NCBI RefSeq assembly: GCF_035609205.1 | Contig: NZ_CP141185.1 | Span: 124,001-188,000, forward strand | Source: Hymenobacter sp. GOD-10R | GTDB taxonomy: Bacteria > Bacteroidota > Bacteroidia > Cytophagales > Hymenobacteraceae | Reading direction: 5' to 3' | Length of the DNA: 64,000 bases | Shown here: positions 9,730-17,769 of the stretch, in pieces | How the letters are laid out: every line of letters starts with the position of its first letter | Position numbering within the stretch: the stretch's first letter is position 1 | The notes under the pieces: generated by a model | The model's input: only the letters and a program-made list of their open reading frames with translations | Told to the model about the DNA's origin: nothing | The model's database searches: none | Position numbers and translations under genes: made by a program

Positions 9730-10008
9730 ATGCCACCCACTCCTGCCTTCACTGACCACCTCTCGCTTTCCGACCGACTGGCGCTGCAACGCACCCGGCT
9801 AGCCAATGAGCGAACCTTGCTCACCTACGTGCGCACCAGCTTGGCATTGGTGGGCTTTGGGCTGGCACTATTACAGTTTCACCCGGAGCGGGGTGGCCGG
9901 CTCGGCTACACGGCACTGGCCGTCGCGACAGTGGTCTTGACGGTAGGCTTGCTGCGCTTTCGGGTGCATCGCCGGCAGCTGACCGCCTGCCAGTCGCTGG
10001 CGGGCTAG
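9730..10008 (+). CDS. DUF202 small membrane protein
   Basis: A 92-residue protein with the DUF202 (YidH-like) signature LQRTRLANERTLLTYVRTSL followed by two membrane helices. The ATG at 9730 is chosen because it matches the start of the close paralogue at 51812-52093; an upstream GTG at 9676 is in frame but adds unrelated residues. Function of the family is unknown. Both copies share RLGYTALAVA and the same C-terminal RRQL motif, so one is a recent duplicate of the other. Confidence 0.85.
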   Translation: MPPTPAFTDHLSLSDRLALQRTRLANERTLLTYVRTSLALVGFGLALLQFHPERGGRLGYTALAVATVVLTVGLLRFRVHRRQLTACQSLAG

Positions 10009-10028
10009 CCAGCATAAACCGCGCTGGC

Positions 10029-10380
10029 TCACACCACCACGAACGTATCGTGCGGATGCACCACCAGGGGGCGGTGCTGCTTCAGAAACGCGCGCATGGC
10101 GGCCACGGCGTGCCGGCCGGTTTTTGGCGGTTGCAGCCAAACTGGGGCGGCACGCCCTGCGAGGTGATGAAGGCGGCCGTGTAGGTCCGCTCCGGGTCCA
10201 GGGGCTGGTCCTGCACGAACGCCGTTTACAGGCGGCGGCCCTTGGGGTTTTCGGCCTTGAAATAGGCTTTCAGCCCTAACGAGCGCTTCACGTAGCCGCC
10301 CATCTGGTGCAGCGGGTTTTGGCTATAAGTGCCTTCGAGGTTCTTTTTCAGCATCTCGCGCAACTCCCCGATTGGGGCCG
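10029..10380 (-). pseudogene. 5'-nucleotidase C-terminal domain fragment
   Basis: The minus strand encodes the end of a 5'-nucleotidase/2',3'-cyclic phosphodiesterase family protein: GELREMLKKNLEGT, GGYVKRSLGLKAYFKAENP, then LDPERTYTAAFITSQGVPP and a last helix HAVAAMRAFLKQHRP. An in-frame TAA at 10226-10228 (probably a former CAA) and a one-base slip in an A-run near 10135 break the frame. The metal-binding catalytic domain is absent. The fragment is joined directly to the Fic fragment upstream, so this is a deletion scar. Family name is by motif memory only. Confidence 0.6.
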
Positions 10381-10727
10381 CGACCAGGGCGGGCACGTTA
10401 TGCGCATTGGGAAACGAGCTGCCCCCGACGTTGAACACGTTGCTGCGGCGGAAATCGCCCTGTGTGGGGTCCACGGTGCCCAGGGCGGTGTTGGTGAGCC
10501 GGCCGGTGCTGCGCATGACAGGCCCCGCCAATTTCCGCAGAAAGGCCGGGCAGCTGCCGCGCGTCGGCCCGCTCCCGGGCTAAGTCGAGGGCGCAGGCGT
10601 GGTCGCCCAGCAGAAAATCCATGGCTTCGAGCACCGTCACGCGAGAGCCCTCAATCATCGTCGAATGCGCCGTAACCATCACTTGGCTGAGTTGCTGGGT
10701 CAGGCGCTCAATCTCGTCCCACGTCAT
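10381..10727 (-). pseudogene. Fic-family protein fragment, frameshifted
   Basis: The reading frame opens MTWDEIERLTQQLSQ and carries an inhibitory-helix-like motif STMIEGS, which fits the (S/T)xxxE(G/N) motif of Fic AMP-transferases. A one-base frameshift near 10550 is followed in the new frame by LRKLAGPVMRSTGR, TALGTVDPTQGDFRRSNV and FPNAHNVPALV, which are Fic-like. The catalytic HxFxxGNGR loop is missing, since sequence switches to a 5'-nucleotidase C-terminus near 10380. The product cannot be an active Fic enzyme. Its start overlaps the stop of the upstream 100-residue gene by four bases. Confidence 0.6.
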
Positions 10728-11026
10728 GCGGCCTGCCGCCAGGTGGCCGCCCGCAGCGCCGCCACGTCCACCGTGGCTAGGGGCGGGGGCGTGGCCAGGC
10801 CCGCACCGTGAATCAGGTCGCTGGCCCAGGCCGCCAGGTCGTGGGCGTAAATCATGCGCCGCCTCGCCTCGTCCTGGTACTCGGTTTTGCCGCGCATGAA
10901 GGCTTCCAGGCTCGGCCGTAGCGCCGCCGGCACCTCCACCAGTGCCTGGTCGGGATGGGTGGGGCTGAGCAGCGAGTTCAGGTAATCCCGCAGGGCCTGA
11001 TATGCAGCTTGGCTGGCAGAAGTCAT
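10724..11026 (-). CDS. small protein upstream of the broken Fic gene
   Basis: A 100-residue, mostly helical, soluble protein of no family I recognise (MTSASQAAYQALRDYLNSLL at the start). It ends in an ATGA overlap with the Fic remnant, so the two were translationally coupled. That coupling suggests a former partner role, perhaps an antitoxin or adaptor of the Fic protein, but nothing in the sequence proves it. The frame is intact even though its partner is destroyed. Confidence 0.5.
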   Translation of the reverse strand: MTSASQAAYQALRDYLNSLLSPTHPDQALVEVPAALRPSLEAFMRGKTEYQDEARRRMIYAHDLAAWASDLIHGAGLATPPPLATVDVAALRAATWRQAA

Positions 11027-11357
11027 GGATTAATGGATAGTGAGCACGCGGCTGAAAGCGTTACCAAAAGTAGCAAATCCACGGCTAATGCCCATGCTGA
11101 GCGATGCGGTAGCCGCTTTTACGGAGAGAAGATAGTGGGGCGAACCGCTCTGGGCCGGGCTGTGCGGGGCTCCGGCGATGACTTCGGTCCTGCGGACTGA
11201 ACCCCTTCCATCCCTTTCGCGAACCAAAGAAAAAAGCCGGGCGGCCAATTCATGGCGATGTCAGCGGACAGCGGGCGGAAAATACCTGAGCGGGACGAAT
11301 AAAGAACAAAAGGGAAAAATCAGAATCCATGCCAAAAAGACCGATATAAAACGCAAT
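11027..11357. other. intergenic region before the ArdC promoter
   Basis: About 330 bases without a credible gene. The left half is GC-rich and holds only short open frames without coding character. From about 11290 the composition becomes AT-rich and leads into the conserved promoter-like element. I see no repeat or RNA structure that I can name here. Confidence 0.5.
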
Positions 11358-11420
11358 AATTGACGCTTTAATTTACATATTATTGAAACATTAATGCGGG
11401 TTTTTGCGTTTAAATAGTAT
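11358..11420 (+). promoter_or_regulatory. conserved plasmid promoter-like element, copy A
   Basis: An AT-rich 63-bp block that recurs at 12519-12581 and 62066-62128. Shared parts in order are CTTTAATTTA, TTGAAACATTAATGC, TTTTGCGTTTAA and a TAT. It ends 33 bases before the ATG of the ArdC gene; the other copies end 32 and 30 bases before their start codons. Fixed spacing and conservation in unrelated upstream contexts indicate a promoter or operator. It does not contain a clear TAnnTTTG Bacteroidota -7 box at the usual spacing. Confidence 0.7.
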
Positions 11421-11452
11421 AAGCAGCAAGCATAAAATCAACCTATTAAGCC

Positions 11453-12364
11453 ATGAAAAAGCCCGCTCCTTTCGCTCCCCGCCCCGACGTGTACGAAATC
11501 ATTACCAACCGCATTATTCTGGCGTTGGAAAACGGCGTTACCCCGTGGAAACAGCCGTGGAATGCCGCCCACGGCGCGCCGCGCAACTACCGCAGCAAGC
11601 ACGTGTATCAGGGCGTTAATGCCCTGCTGCTGGGAATGCTGGAGTATGAGCACCCGTATTTTCTGACCTACAATCAAGCCAAGGAGTTGGGCGGGCAGGT
11701 GCGCCGGGGCGAGAAGGGCATGCCGGTGGTCTTCTTCACCGTGACCAAAAAGGAGGACGGTAAGGGCGAGGAGAAGAAAAAGGCTTTTCTGAAATATTCC
11801 ACGGTGTTCAACGTGGCCCAGATTGACGGCGTGGCGTGGAGTTTTCCCGAGCTGCCCAGCCGCGAGCACACGCCCGAGCAGGCCGCCGAGCAGGTGTTGG
11901 CCGGTTACATGGGGGGCCCCCGCGTGCTGCACAAGGGCAGCGAAGCCATGTACCGCACCAGCACCGACACCGTGACCATGCCCGAGGCCAGCGACTTCCA
12001 CACGGCCGAGGACTATTACCACACCCTGTTTCACGAGCTGACTCACTCCACCGGCCACGCCAAGCGGCTGGACCGGGCCACGCTCACCGAACTAGCCGCC
12101 TTTGGCAGCGAAACCTACGCCAAGGAAGAGCTGGTGGCCGAGTTGGGGGCCTCCTTCCTGAGCCACGCGGCCGGGCTGGACTTAACCCGCACCGAGCCCA
12201 GCAGCGCCAGCTACCTCGCCAACTGGCTGCAGGCCCTGCGCAACGACAAACAGCTGATAATTTCCGCCGCCAGTCAGGGCCAGAAAGCTGCCAACCACAT
12301 TCTGGGCATCGTGCCCAGCTACGAAACGGAGGAAGCCCCCAGTGCCGAAGTCGCTTCGGAGTAA
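11453..12364 (+). CDS. ardC: ArdC-like antirestriction protein with zincin domain
   Basis: A 303-residue plasmid protein. The N-terminal half (about 10-130) is the ArdC ssDNA-binding domain, with VYEIITNRIILALENGVTPW and WNAAHGAPRNYRS-type residues. The C-terminal half is a zincin-like metallopeptidase with the HExxH motif at His194-Glu195 to His198 in FHELTHSTGH and a downstream Glu in YAKEELVAELGA. ArdC proteins protect incoming plasmid DNA from type I restriction during conjugation. It stands alone behind conserved element A. Its presence supports a mobile plasmid context. Confidence 0.88.
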   Translation: MKKPAPFAPRPDVYEIITNRIILALENGVTPWKQPWNAAHGAPRNYRSKHVYQGVNALLLGMLEYEHPYFLTYNQAKELGGQVRRGEKGMPVVFFTVTKKEDGKGEEKKKAFLKYSTVFNVAQIDGVAWSFPELPSREHTPEQAAEQVLAGYMGGPRVLHKGSEAMYRTSTDTVTMPEASDFHTAEDYYHTLFHELTHSTGHAKRLDRATLTELAAFGSETYAKEELVAELGASFLSHAAGLDLTRTEPSSASYLANWLQALRNDKQLIISAASQGQKAANHILGIVPSYETEEAPSAEVASE

Positions 12365-12518
12365 GGCCAATGGCCGCCCGGTGGAGCTATTCCGTCGGGC
12401 GGCCACCGGAGCGGGCAACAAAAGGAAATTGCAATTGCAAAAAGGCAATTGTTAAGGCTATACAAAAGGGAAAAATTGGTCTGCTACAATACCCATCGTG
12501 GTTGCTTATATGGTCAAT

Positions 12519-12581
12519 AATTATCACTTTAATTTAAATAAAATTGAAACATTATTGCACGGTTTTGCGTTTAATAAGTAT
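12519..12581 (+). promoter_or_regulatory. conserved plasmid promoter-like element, copy B
   Basis: Second copy of the 63-bp block, with CACTTTAATTTA, TTGAAACATTATTGC, GGTTTTGCGTTTAATAA and TATAAGCAAC matching copy A nearly base for base. It ends 32 bases before the ATG at 12613 and so probably drives the run of plasmid genes 12613-15906. Just upstream, 12428-12455 holds repeated CAATTG-containing words, which recur in the leaders at 14480 and 15193. Confidence 0.7.
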
Positions 12582-12612
12582 AAGCAACGAACGATAAAAC
12601 AGCTCTTTATCC

Positions 12613-12750
12613 ATGGTTGACGAAGCTTTTGATTTAGCCCCCGGTGAAGTATGGGCCGACCGGTTTGACCCCGCCGACGAAGCGCCCAGTTCACCTCCGG
12701 TAGTATCCGCCGCTGAGCTGGCGGCATGGGAGGCCGCCCCCTGGTTTTAG
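12613..12750 (+). CDS. 45-residue acidic plasmid protein
   Basis: A short open frame starting MVDEAFDLAPGEVWADRF and ending AAWEAAPWF. It is rich in Asp, Glu, Pro and Trp and has no homologue I recognise. I include it because its ATG lies exactly where conserved element B would place a first gene (32 bases downstream) and because the frame keeps strong GC bias at third positions. It is followed 31 bases later by the 139-residue gene, so it probably heads that operon. Confidence 0.55.
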   Translation: MVDEAFDLAPGEVWADRFDPADEAPSSPPVVSAAELAAWEAAPWF

Positions 12751-12781
12751 CCGGTCTTTTCACCTCAAACCCCTTTTTAGT

Positions 12782-13201
12782 ATGAACACTCCCGCCCCTT
12801 TTCGCCCCGCCCGTCGCATTCCCGCCGCCCGCTTAGCCCGGCTCCGCGCTGCCCACGCCGCTCAGCGCCAGGCCCGCGAGGATGCCTGGCAAGCCCGGGA
12901 GGATGCCACGGCGCAGCTGACCAATCCGGTGCCTGAGTTTGAGGCCGCGCCCCGCTTAACGATGCTACCCGGTGGGCTGCATTGGTCGGCTCAGCAACCC
13001 GTGCCAGCAGTCGGGACGACGGTAACGGTGAACCGCGACGGCCACCCGGAGCGGGCCGAGGTGAAAGGCTACACCCACGCCGCCGGCTTTCTGGGACTGG
13101 TCACCGAAACCACCCATCACGCCAAAACTGCCAGCCGCCGGAAGCGCAGCAGCCCCCGCGCCGGCGTGGTATTTGGCAGCCAGCTAGCCCTGGCTGCCTA
13201 G
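12782..13201 (+). CDS. uncharacterised plasmid protein with shared GTxV module
   Basis: A 139-residue protein. Residues 1-50 are Arg/Ala/Gln-rich and helical (ARLRAAHAAQRQAREDAWQA). Residues 58-139 form a compact module, GGLHWSAQQPVPAVGTTVTV then AEVKGYTHAAGFLGLV and a final FGSQLALAA. The same module occurs near the N-terminus of the next protein (GLQWSGRGEVPAIGTRVHI, AEVKAYFHAEGYLGVL, FGRELE). The pattern suggests a small beta-barrel, SH3- or KOW-like. Function unknown. It is the second gene in a five-gene run of plasmid genes. Confidence 0.75.
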   Translation: MNTPAPFRPARRIPAARLARLRAAHAAQRQAREDAWQAREDATAQLTNPVPEFEAAPRLTMLPGGLHWSAQQPVPAVGTTVTVNRDGHPERAEVKGYTHAAGFLGLVTETTHHAKTASRRKRSSPRAGVVFGSQLALAA

Positions 13202-13242
13202 CCCCCGGCCCAACTTCTCCCTACTCCCTTTTCCCCTTCGAT

Positions 13243-14472
13243 ATGATAATCCCAGCCCCCGCCGCCAAGCAGCCCCAAATTAGCCCCCTTGCTTGGGCCG
13301 GCGCCCCCGAGCAGTGCCCGCAGTGGGTAGGATTCTCCACCCGCGCCGGCTTACCGGCTGGCCTCCAATGGTCGGGTAGGGGCGAGGTGCCTGCCATCGG
13401 TACCCGCGTTCACATCTACATGAATGGCATCGGCCCCGCCGAGGTGAAAGCGTACTTTCACGCGGAGGGCTATTTAGGGGTGCTTTGCCAGCCGGATAAG
13501 ATGCCGGAACATCTGGCGAAGCACGGCGTAACGCTGGGGCATTTTTTCGGCCGGGAGCTGGAACCCTACACGCCCGGCCCTGCTGCGCCGGCCCAGGTCC
13601 CCGAAGTGGTAGGAATCAGCTCGCAGGAGTACCGGGTGATTCCGGCCCCGCTCTATTACCGCCACCTGCACACCGGCCGCATTACGGTGGTGTACGGTGG
13701 ACTGGCCGACTATTACGGTTTCTATGAAGTAGAAGCATTCATCGGCACGGACAGGCAGAACGCCGCCCAGCTGGCCGACCCTGCCAACTGGCAGGAGATT
13801 CCTGAGCACCATAAGCTAGAGGTTCACGAGGCCAGCCACGAGCGCAAGGGCCCGCAGATTTTCGCCCTTCGCGCCGGCACGGCCGACCAGGTGGACTACC
13901 TGACCGCGCAGTTCCCTGGCCCGTTCCGCCTCCCCGGCCGCGAGGCGTACACGTTCGACCAGTATGACACGCTGAGCGCCCTGGCCGAGGCCATGAAGGA
14001 GCAGGGCCAACAGTTCCGGGGCCGCATCGTGGAGAAAAACGAGTGGCGGACGTGGGTAGCGTTTGAGGAAGAAATGGACGGCAGCGGGGAGTGCCCGTGG
14101 GAACGGGTACAGCTCGATTTGGGCCAGCTGCCGCTCGACAGCTACGCCTACATTTCGGGCCGCCGGGCCACGGCCGAGGAAGGCGAGGGCAACGGCCGGG
14201 TAACGCTCTGGCAGCAGCCCAGCGGACAGTACTACGTGGAAACCGAGCCCCGCTTTCACTATGGGCACAATTACCCCACCCTGACCCCGCTAACGCTGAC
14301 CCAGGTGCAGGCGCGGTATGCCTTCGAGTTCACGCCCAACGGCCAGGAGCCCGCGCCGGCCGAGCACGGCGACTGGATTCCCGAGTACCCGCCCCAGCAG
14401 GAAGACGAGCTGGCCGACAATCAGGACAGCCCCGAGTACCCGGAGTACCCGGCCGACGAGCTGCGCGACTAG
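13243..14472 (+). CDS. uncharacterised 409-residue plasmid protein
   Basis: The ATG at 13243 is 41 bases after the previous stop; an upstream in-frame start inside the previous gene is rejected. Residues about 30-105 carry the GTxV module shared with the preceding protein. The centre (about 120-330) is rich in Tyr, Gln and Glu with no named family (YRHLHTGRITVVYGGLADYY, AYTFDQYDTLSALAEAMKEQ). The C-terminus is low-complexity and acidic with Pro-Glu-Tyr repeats (EYPEYPADELRD). No signal peptide or membrane segment is present, so it is cytoplasmic. Module sharing suggests gene growth by domain fusion. Confidence 0.75.
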   Translation: MIIPAPAAKQPQISPLAWAGAPEQCPQWVGFSTRAGLPAGLQWSGRGEVPAIGTRVHIYMNGIGPAEVKAYFHAEGYLGVLCQPDKMPEHLAKHGVTLGHFFGRELEPYTPGPAAPAQVPEVVGISSQEYRVIPAPLYYRHLHTGRITVVYGGLADYYGFYEVEAFIGTDRQNAAQLADPANWQEIPEHHKLEVHEASHERKGPQIFALRAGTADQVDYLTAQFPGPFRLPGREAYTFDQYDTLSALAEAMKEQGQQFRGRIVEKNEWRTWVAFEEEMDGSGECPWERVQLDLGQLPLDSYAYISGRRATAEEGEGNGRVTLWQQPSGQYYVETEPRFHYGHNYPTLTPLTLTQVQARYAFEFTPNGQEPAPAEHGDWIPEYPPQQEDELADNQDSPEYPEYPADELRD

Positions 14473-14499
14473 CCTCACTTTTTACAATTGCAAAATCTT

Positions 14500-15186
14500 A
14501 TGTTACCGAACCTCCCCGCCATCGAAACCCACGCCGGCCGCATTGCCATTGGGGCTACCGTCCGCAGCACCCGCTACCGCAACGTGCAGGGCCTGGTGAC
14601 CGCCATTTACTGGAACGGCTACCACTACGCCATCCAGGTAAACGACCGCCACAGCGACGACGCGGGCCAGTACGAGCTGCTTTCTGAAAATACACACCAG
14701 GGCTTTAACTACGTCAATCCGAATACCCAGCAGGTCCTAAGCGGCCAGTTCGAGGTACTGCTGCCGGGGCAGGGGGACCGGATATATTTTGCCGACTCCG
14801 CCGAGCAGGCCATTGCCCTGCTGGCGGCTACCATCGGTCTGCGTGACCAGGCCCGCGAAGTCGAGTACCTGAAGCAGCGGGCCGCGGCCGGCCCGGTGGA
14901 CGAACTGCGTTGGCGCGGGCAGGCCGTGGGCAGTTTCGTTGGCCAGCTCGCTTACGTGAGCACCGGTACCGGCAAGCAGCATCCCGCGCCCAGGTTTTTG
15001 GTGGGCCAGCAGGTGCATTTTTTCAGCCCCCACACCATCCACACGGTTAGCGGGCTGGCTCTGTACAAGGACCGCCTGAACTACGGCCAGACCCAGTGGC
15101 ACTACTTCTACGAAGGAGCTAAGGGTACCCATCACCCCATGAGCGAGGCCAACACCACGGCCGCGCCGGCAGATTTGGCTGCGTAG
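14500..15186 (+). CDS. uncharacterised 228-residue plasmid protein
   Basis: I take the ATG at 14500; a TTG at 14488 is in frame but lies inside a leader word repeated before the next gene. The protein opens with AIGATVRSTRYRNVQGLVTA and has a beta-rich first half, a helical middle (EQAIALLAATIGLRDQAREV), and a second beta-rich part that ends WHYFYEGAKGTHHP. No signal peptide, membrane helix or catalytic motif stands out. It belongs to the 12.6-15.9 kb run and is probably cotranscribed. Confidence 0.7.
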   Translation: MLPNLPAIETHAGRIAIGATVRSTRYRNVQGLVTAIYWNGYHYAIQVNDRHSDDAGQYELLSENTHQGFNYVNPNTQQVLSGQFEVLLPGQGDRIYFADSAEQAIALLAATIGLRDQAREVEYLKQRAAAGPVDELRWRGQAVGSFVGQLAYVSTGTGKQHPAPRFLVGQQVHFFSPHTIHTVSGLALYKDRLNYGQTQWHYFYEGAKGTHHPMSEANTTAAPADLAA

Positions 15187-15234
15187 CCATCGTTTTACAA
15201 TTGCAAAATCAGCAGCTCTTTTCCCCCTTTTGTT

Positions 15235-15906
15235 ATGGCTTACCCAACCCCCCAGGAAATCACGGCGAAGGCCGCTGCCAAAGGTTTTCGCGTTGGCGCT
15301 TACGTTCACATGAGCACCCGGAACGCCGACACGGCCGCGCCCATCCGCGAGTTCAGCAGCATCAACGGCCAAGTGCAGGCCGTTTGGATGAACGGTGCTT
15401 GCCGCACCCTGCTGGGCGAGTTACGCCTGAGTGCCCAGCACCGCTTGCCCTACCAGTTCCCGGCCGGCTATGACTTCCTGACCAGCCCGCAGCTCGTAGC
15501 CGAGGCCAGCCGCCAGACCGGCAGCACGGCCACCGGCACTTTCACCGCCGTCAGGGTGAAGGGCTATGGCACCGAGGCCGCGGATACGTGGGTAACTACC
15601 GACCCCCGCCCCGAGCACGAGGGCTCGGTTTACCGGAGCTTACGGTTACAGCCCGCGCCGGCACCCTTCGCAGAACTGAGCCCAAATATGGAATTTCTGT
15701 TGGCTGGCCAGTCGGTCACACCAGCCGACGTGGCGCACTGGCTCGATGCCGACACGAAGCAAGCAGCGAAGCTGTTCAAGGAAATGCAGCGCATCTACGG
15801 CCCTAAGCCCACAATGGTAGACTTAGGTTTGTTCAGTTGTGCTACCGAACTGGCCCCGATGGTGGGTAGCATAATGCAGGCCAGGAAGCAGGCCCAGGGC
15901 CGGTAG
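15235..15906 (+). CDS. uncharacterised 223-residue plasmid protein
   Basis: Starts at ATG 15235 (MAYPTPQEITAKAAAKGFRV). It has a short N-terminal helix, a beta-rich centre (SSINGQVQAVWMNGACRTLL) and a helical C-terminus (VTPADVAHWLDADTKQAAKL). No recognised family, signal or membrane segment. It is the last gene of the run and is followed by a 20-bp palindrome at 15954-15973. A leader word (TTTTACAATTGCAAAATC) just upstream also precedes the 14500 gene. Confidence 0.7.
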   Translation: MAYPTPQEITAKAAAKGFRVGAYVHMSTRNADTAAPIREFSSINGQVQAVWMNGACRTLLGELRLSAQHRLPYQFPAGYDFLTSPQLVAEASRQTGSTATGTFTAVRVKGYGTEAADTWVTTDPRPEHEGSVYRSLRLQPAPAPFAELSPNMEFLLAGQSVTPADVAHWLDADTKQAAKLFKEMQRIYGPKPTMVDLGLFSCATELAPMVGSIMQARKQAQGR

Positions 15907-15953
15907 CCCCGCCCGCCTGAGCACTAAAAGAAAGTTGGCCTCGGTTAAAAGTT

Positions 15954-15973
15954 CCCCGGTCAGCTGACCGGGG
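15954..15973. terminator. 20-bp perfect palindrome, probable terminator
   Basis: A perfect palindrome CCCCGGTCAGCTGACCGGGG lies between the convergent plasmid gene at 15906 and the sigma factor gene ending at 16072. On the minus strand it is followed by AACTTTTAACC, a weak U-tract. It could terminate the sigma gene, both genes, or be a protein-binding site. Confidence 0.5.
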
Positions 15974-16071
15974 CGCTTGCGCTCGGGAACCGGTGGCCGC
16001 CGACAAAAGGAGAAGCCAGGGTATTATTCAATCCCTATTACTGAAGTGCGCCAGCGGGCAGAACGGAACCG

Positions 16072-16935
16072 CTAGCCCAGGTACGGTTTCAGTGCCTTCG
16101 AGCGTGTAGTATGCTTGAGGCGTCGAATGGCTTTTTCCTTAATCTGCCTAACCCGCTCGCGGGTCAGGCTAAACGTTTCGCCAATCTCTTCCAAGGTCAG
16201 CGCCGTGTGGCCGTTCAGCCCAAAATGGAGCGTTACGACATCGGCCTCGCGCATAGTGAGGGTCGAGAGGGCCCGCTGGACTTCCCGGCGCAGGGAGTCG
16301 TTGAGCAAACCGGCATCGGGGCTTTCCGCGTCCTCATTCTCCATTACGTCGAGCAGGCGGTTTTCCTCGCCCTGCACGAAGGGTGCATCCATGGAGACGT
16401 GTCGGCCCGAGATTTTGAGCGTGTCCACTACTTCCGAGGTGCTCAGTTCCAGCAGTTCAGCAATCTCATCGGGGGAGGGCTCCCGCTCGAACTTCTGTTC
16501 TAGTTCGGAAAATGAGCGACTAATTTTATTGAGCGAGCCCACCCGGTTCAGGGGCAGGCGCACGATGCGGCTCTGCTCGGCCAGAGCCTGCAGGATGCTC
16601 TGGCGAATCCACCACACGGCGTAAGAGATGAACTTGAAGCCCTTCGTCTCATCGAAGCGCTTGGCCGCTTTAATCAGCCCCAGGTTGCCCTCGTTGATGA
16701 GGTCGCCCAGGGTCAGGCCCTGGTTCTGGTACTGCTTGGACACCGATACGACGAAACGTAGGTTGGCTTTGGTCAGCTTTTCGAGGGCCATCTGGTCGCC
16801 CTCGCGGATGCGCTGGGCCAGGTCCACTTCCTCGTCAATTGTCACCAGGCTCACTTTGCCAATCTCCTGCAGGTACTTATCCAGGGACTGGCTTTCGCGG
16901 TTGGTAATCTGTTTGCTGATTTTAAGCTGTCTCAT
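16072..16935 (-). CDS. rpoD: primary-type (RpoD/SigA) sigma-70 factor
   Basis: A 287-residue sigma-70 family protein with the compact Bacteroidota RpoD length. It opens [20 protein letters not shown] and [20 protein letters not shown] (region 1.2). Region 2 shows [36 protein letters not shown] and [17 protein letters not shown]; region 3 follows. Region 4 ends in [20 protein letters not shown]. All core and promoter-reading regions appear intact. Chromosomal rpoD is normally single copy, so a copy next to plasmid genes suggests an auxiliary paralogue. It stands alone on the minus strand. Confidence 0.9.
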   Translation of the reverse strand: MRQLKISKQITNRESQSLDKYLQEIGKVSLVTIDEEVDLAQRIREGDQMALEKLTKANLRFVVSVSKQYQNQGLTLGDLINEGNLGLIKAAKRFDETKGFKFISYAVWWIRQSILQALAEQSRIVRLPLNRVGSLNKISRSFSELEQKFEREPSPDEIAELLELSTSEVVDTLKISGRHVSMDAPFVQGEENRLLDVMENEDAESPDAGLLNDSLRREVQRALSTLTMREADVVTLHFGLNGHTALTLEEIGETFSLTRERVRQIKEKAIRRLKHTTRSKALKPYLG

Positions 16936-17769
16936 GCGGTAACGCTACTACTTATTCTGGTTTCTGAATGGGGAAGAACCCACCCCTGGCACTTGGCGCT
17001 GCGGCCGGGTCTAATGGGTATCAAGATGCTGGCCGGCGGAAAGGTTCACGGTGAGGGGCAAAGTCCCGTCCCGGCCAGCAACTGCCGGTGCAGGTAGGCC
17101 ACTAAATCAACGAAGGACTGCGGAGTGCGTGCCTAGCGGTGCGGGCCTTAGTGCTGACGATGGGTGCAGGCCTCTTGCTTCAAAAAGTATGGTCAGAGGC
17201 CGGCCACCTCAGGCTTTTGTGGTAGGCATCACACGGCCAGTGCCATCGGGGCCCTAGGTCTGCGATGCAGAGTAAGGGGGCGTACGATAGTAGGAACGGA
17301 AAACAACGCCAAGCCTACCTTACCACTAAAAATGGGCTGATTTGTCTCACCCAGTCAGTCAGGCTGGAATAAGCCGTTGATACAAGGGCGGGTTTATACG
17401 CTAAGCCCTCCAGTGGCGCAACGGGTACTGCACCACTGGCAGCAGTTCTTGCGAATCAGTACTTCCGCCGCCGTGGCCAAGTCTGCGGAGTAGATACGGG
17501 AGGCTACCTCGCGCAATTTCTTCGCTGCCAAGCAACCCGAATCTGCCGGTTCAGAGCCGGGTTGGAAATGCCGAATAGCAGCAGGGGCTAACGCACATTC
17601 TTTTCCCTTAAGAAGTGCTGACGGCAGTGGAGTGTTAAGTTTAGTAGATTAAAACCTGTTTTCTACGCTTCTTTTTAGTTTAACAGGTATTTGATGGTTG
17701 AAGCGTAGTTCCCCGACCAAGGAGTACAACCCTTGCATTTTATCAGGACGGCTGCTTTATCATCCATTC
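16936..17769. other. 834-bp region without a confident gene
   Basis: The stretch between the sigma gene and the toxin-like gene holds no intact gene I can defend. The minus strand has one 85-codon open frame (17394-17648) without an ATG; its C-terminal part reads LREVASRIYSADLATAAEVL and looks protein-like, which hints at a decayed gene. The sigma factor promoter must lie near 16940-17000. Confidence 0.45.
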
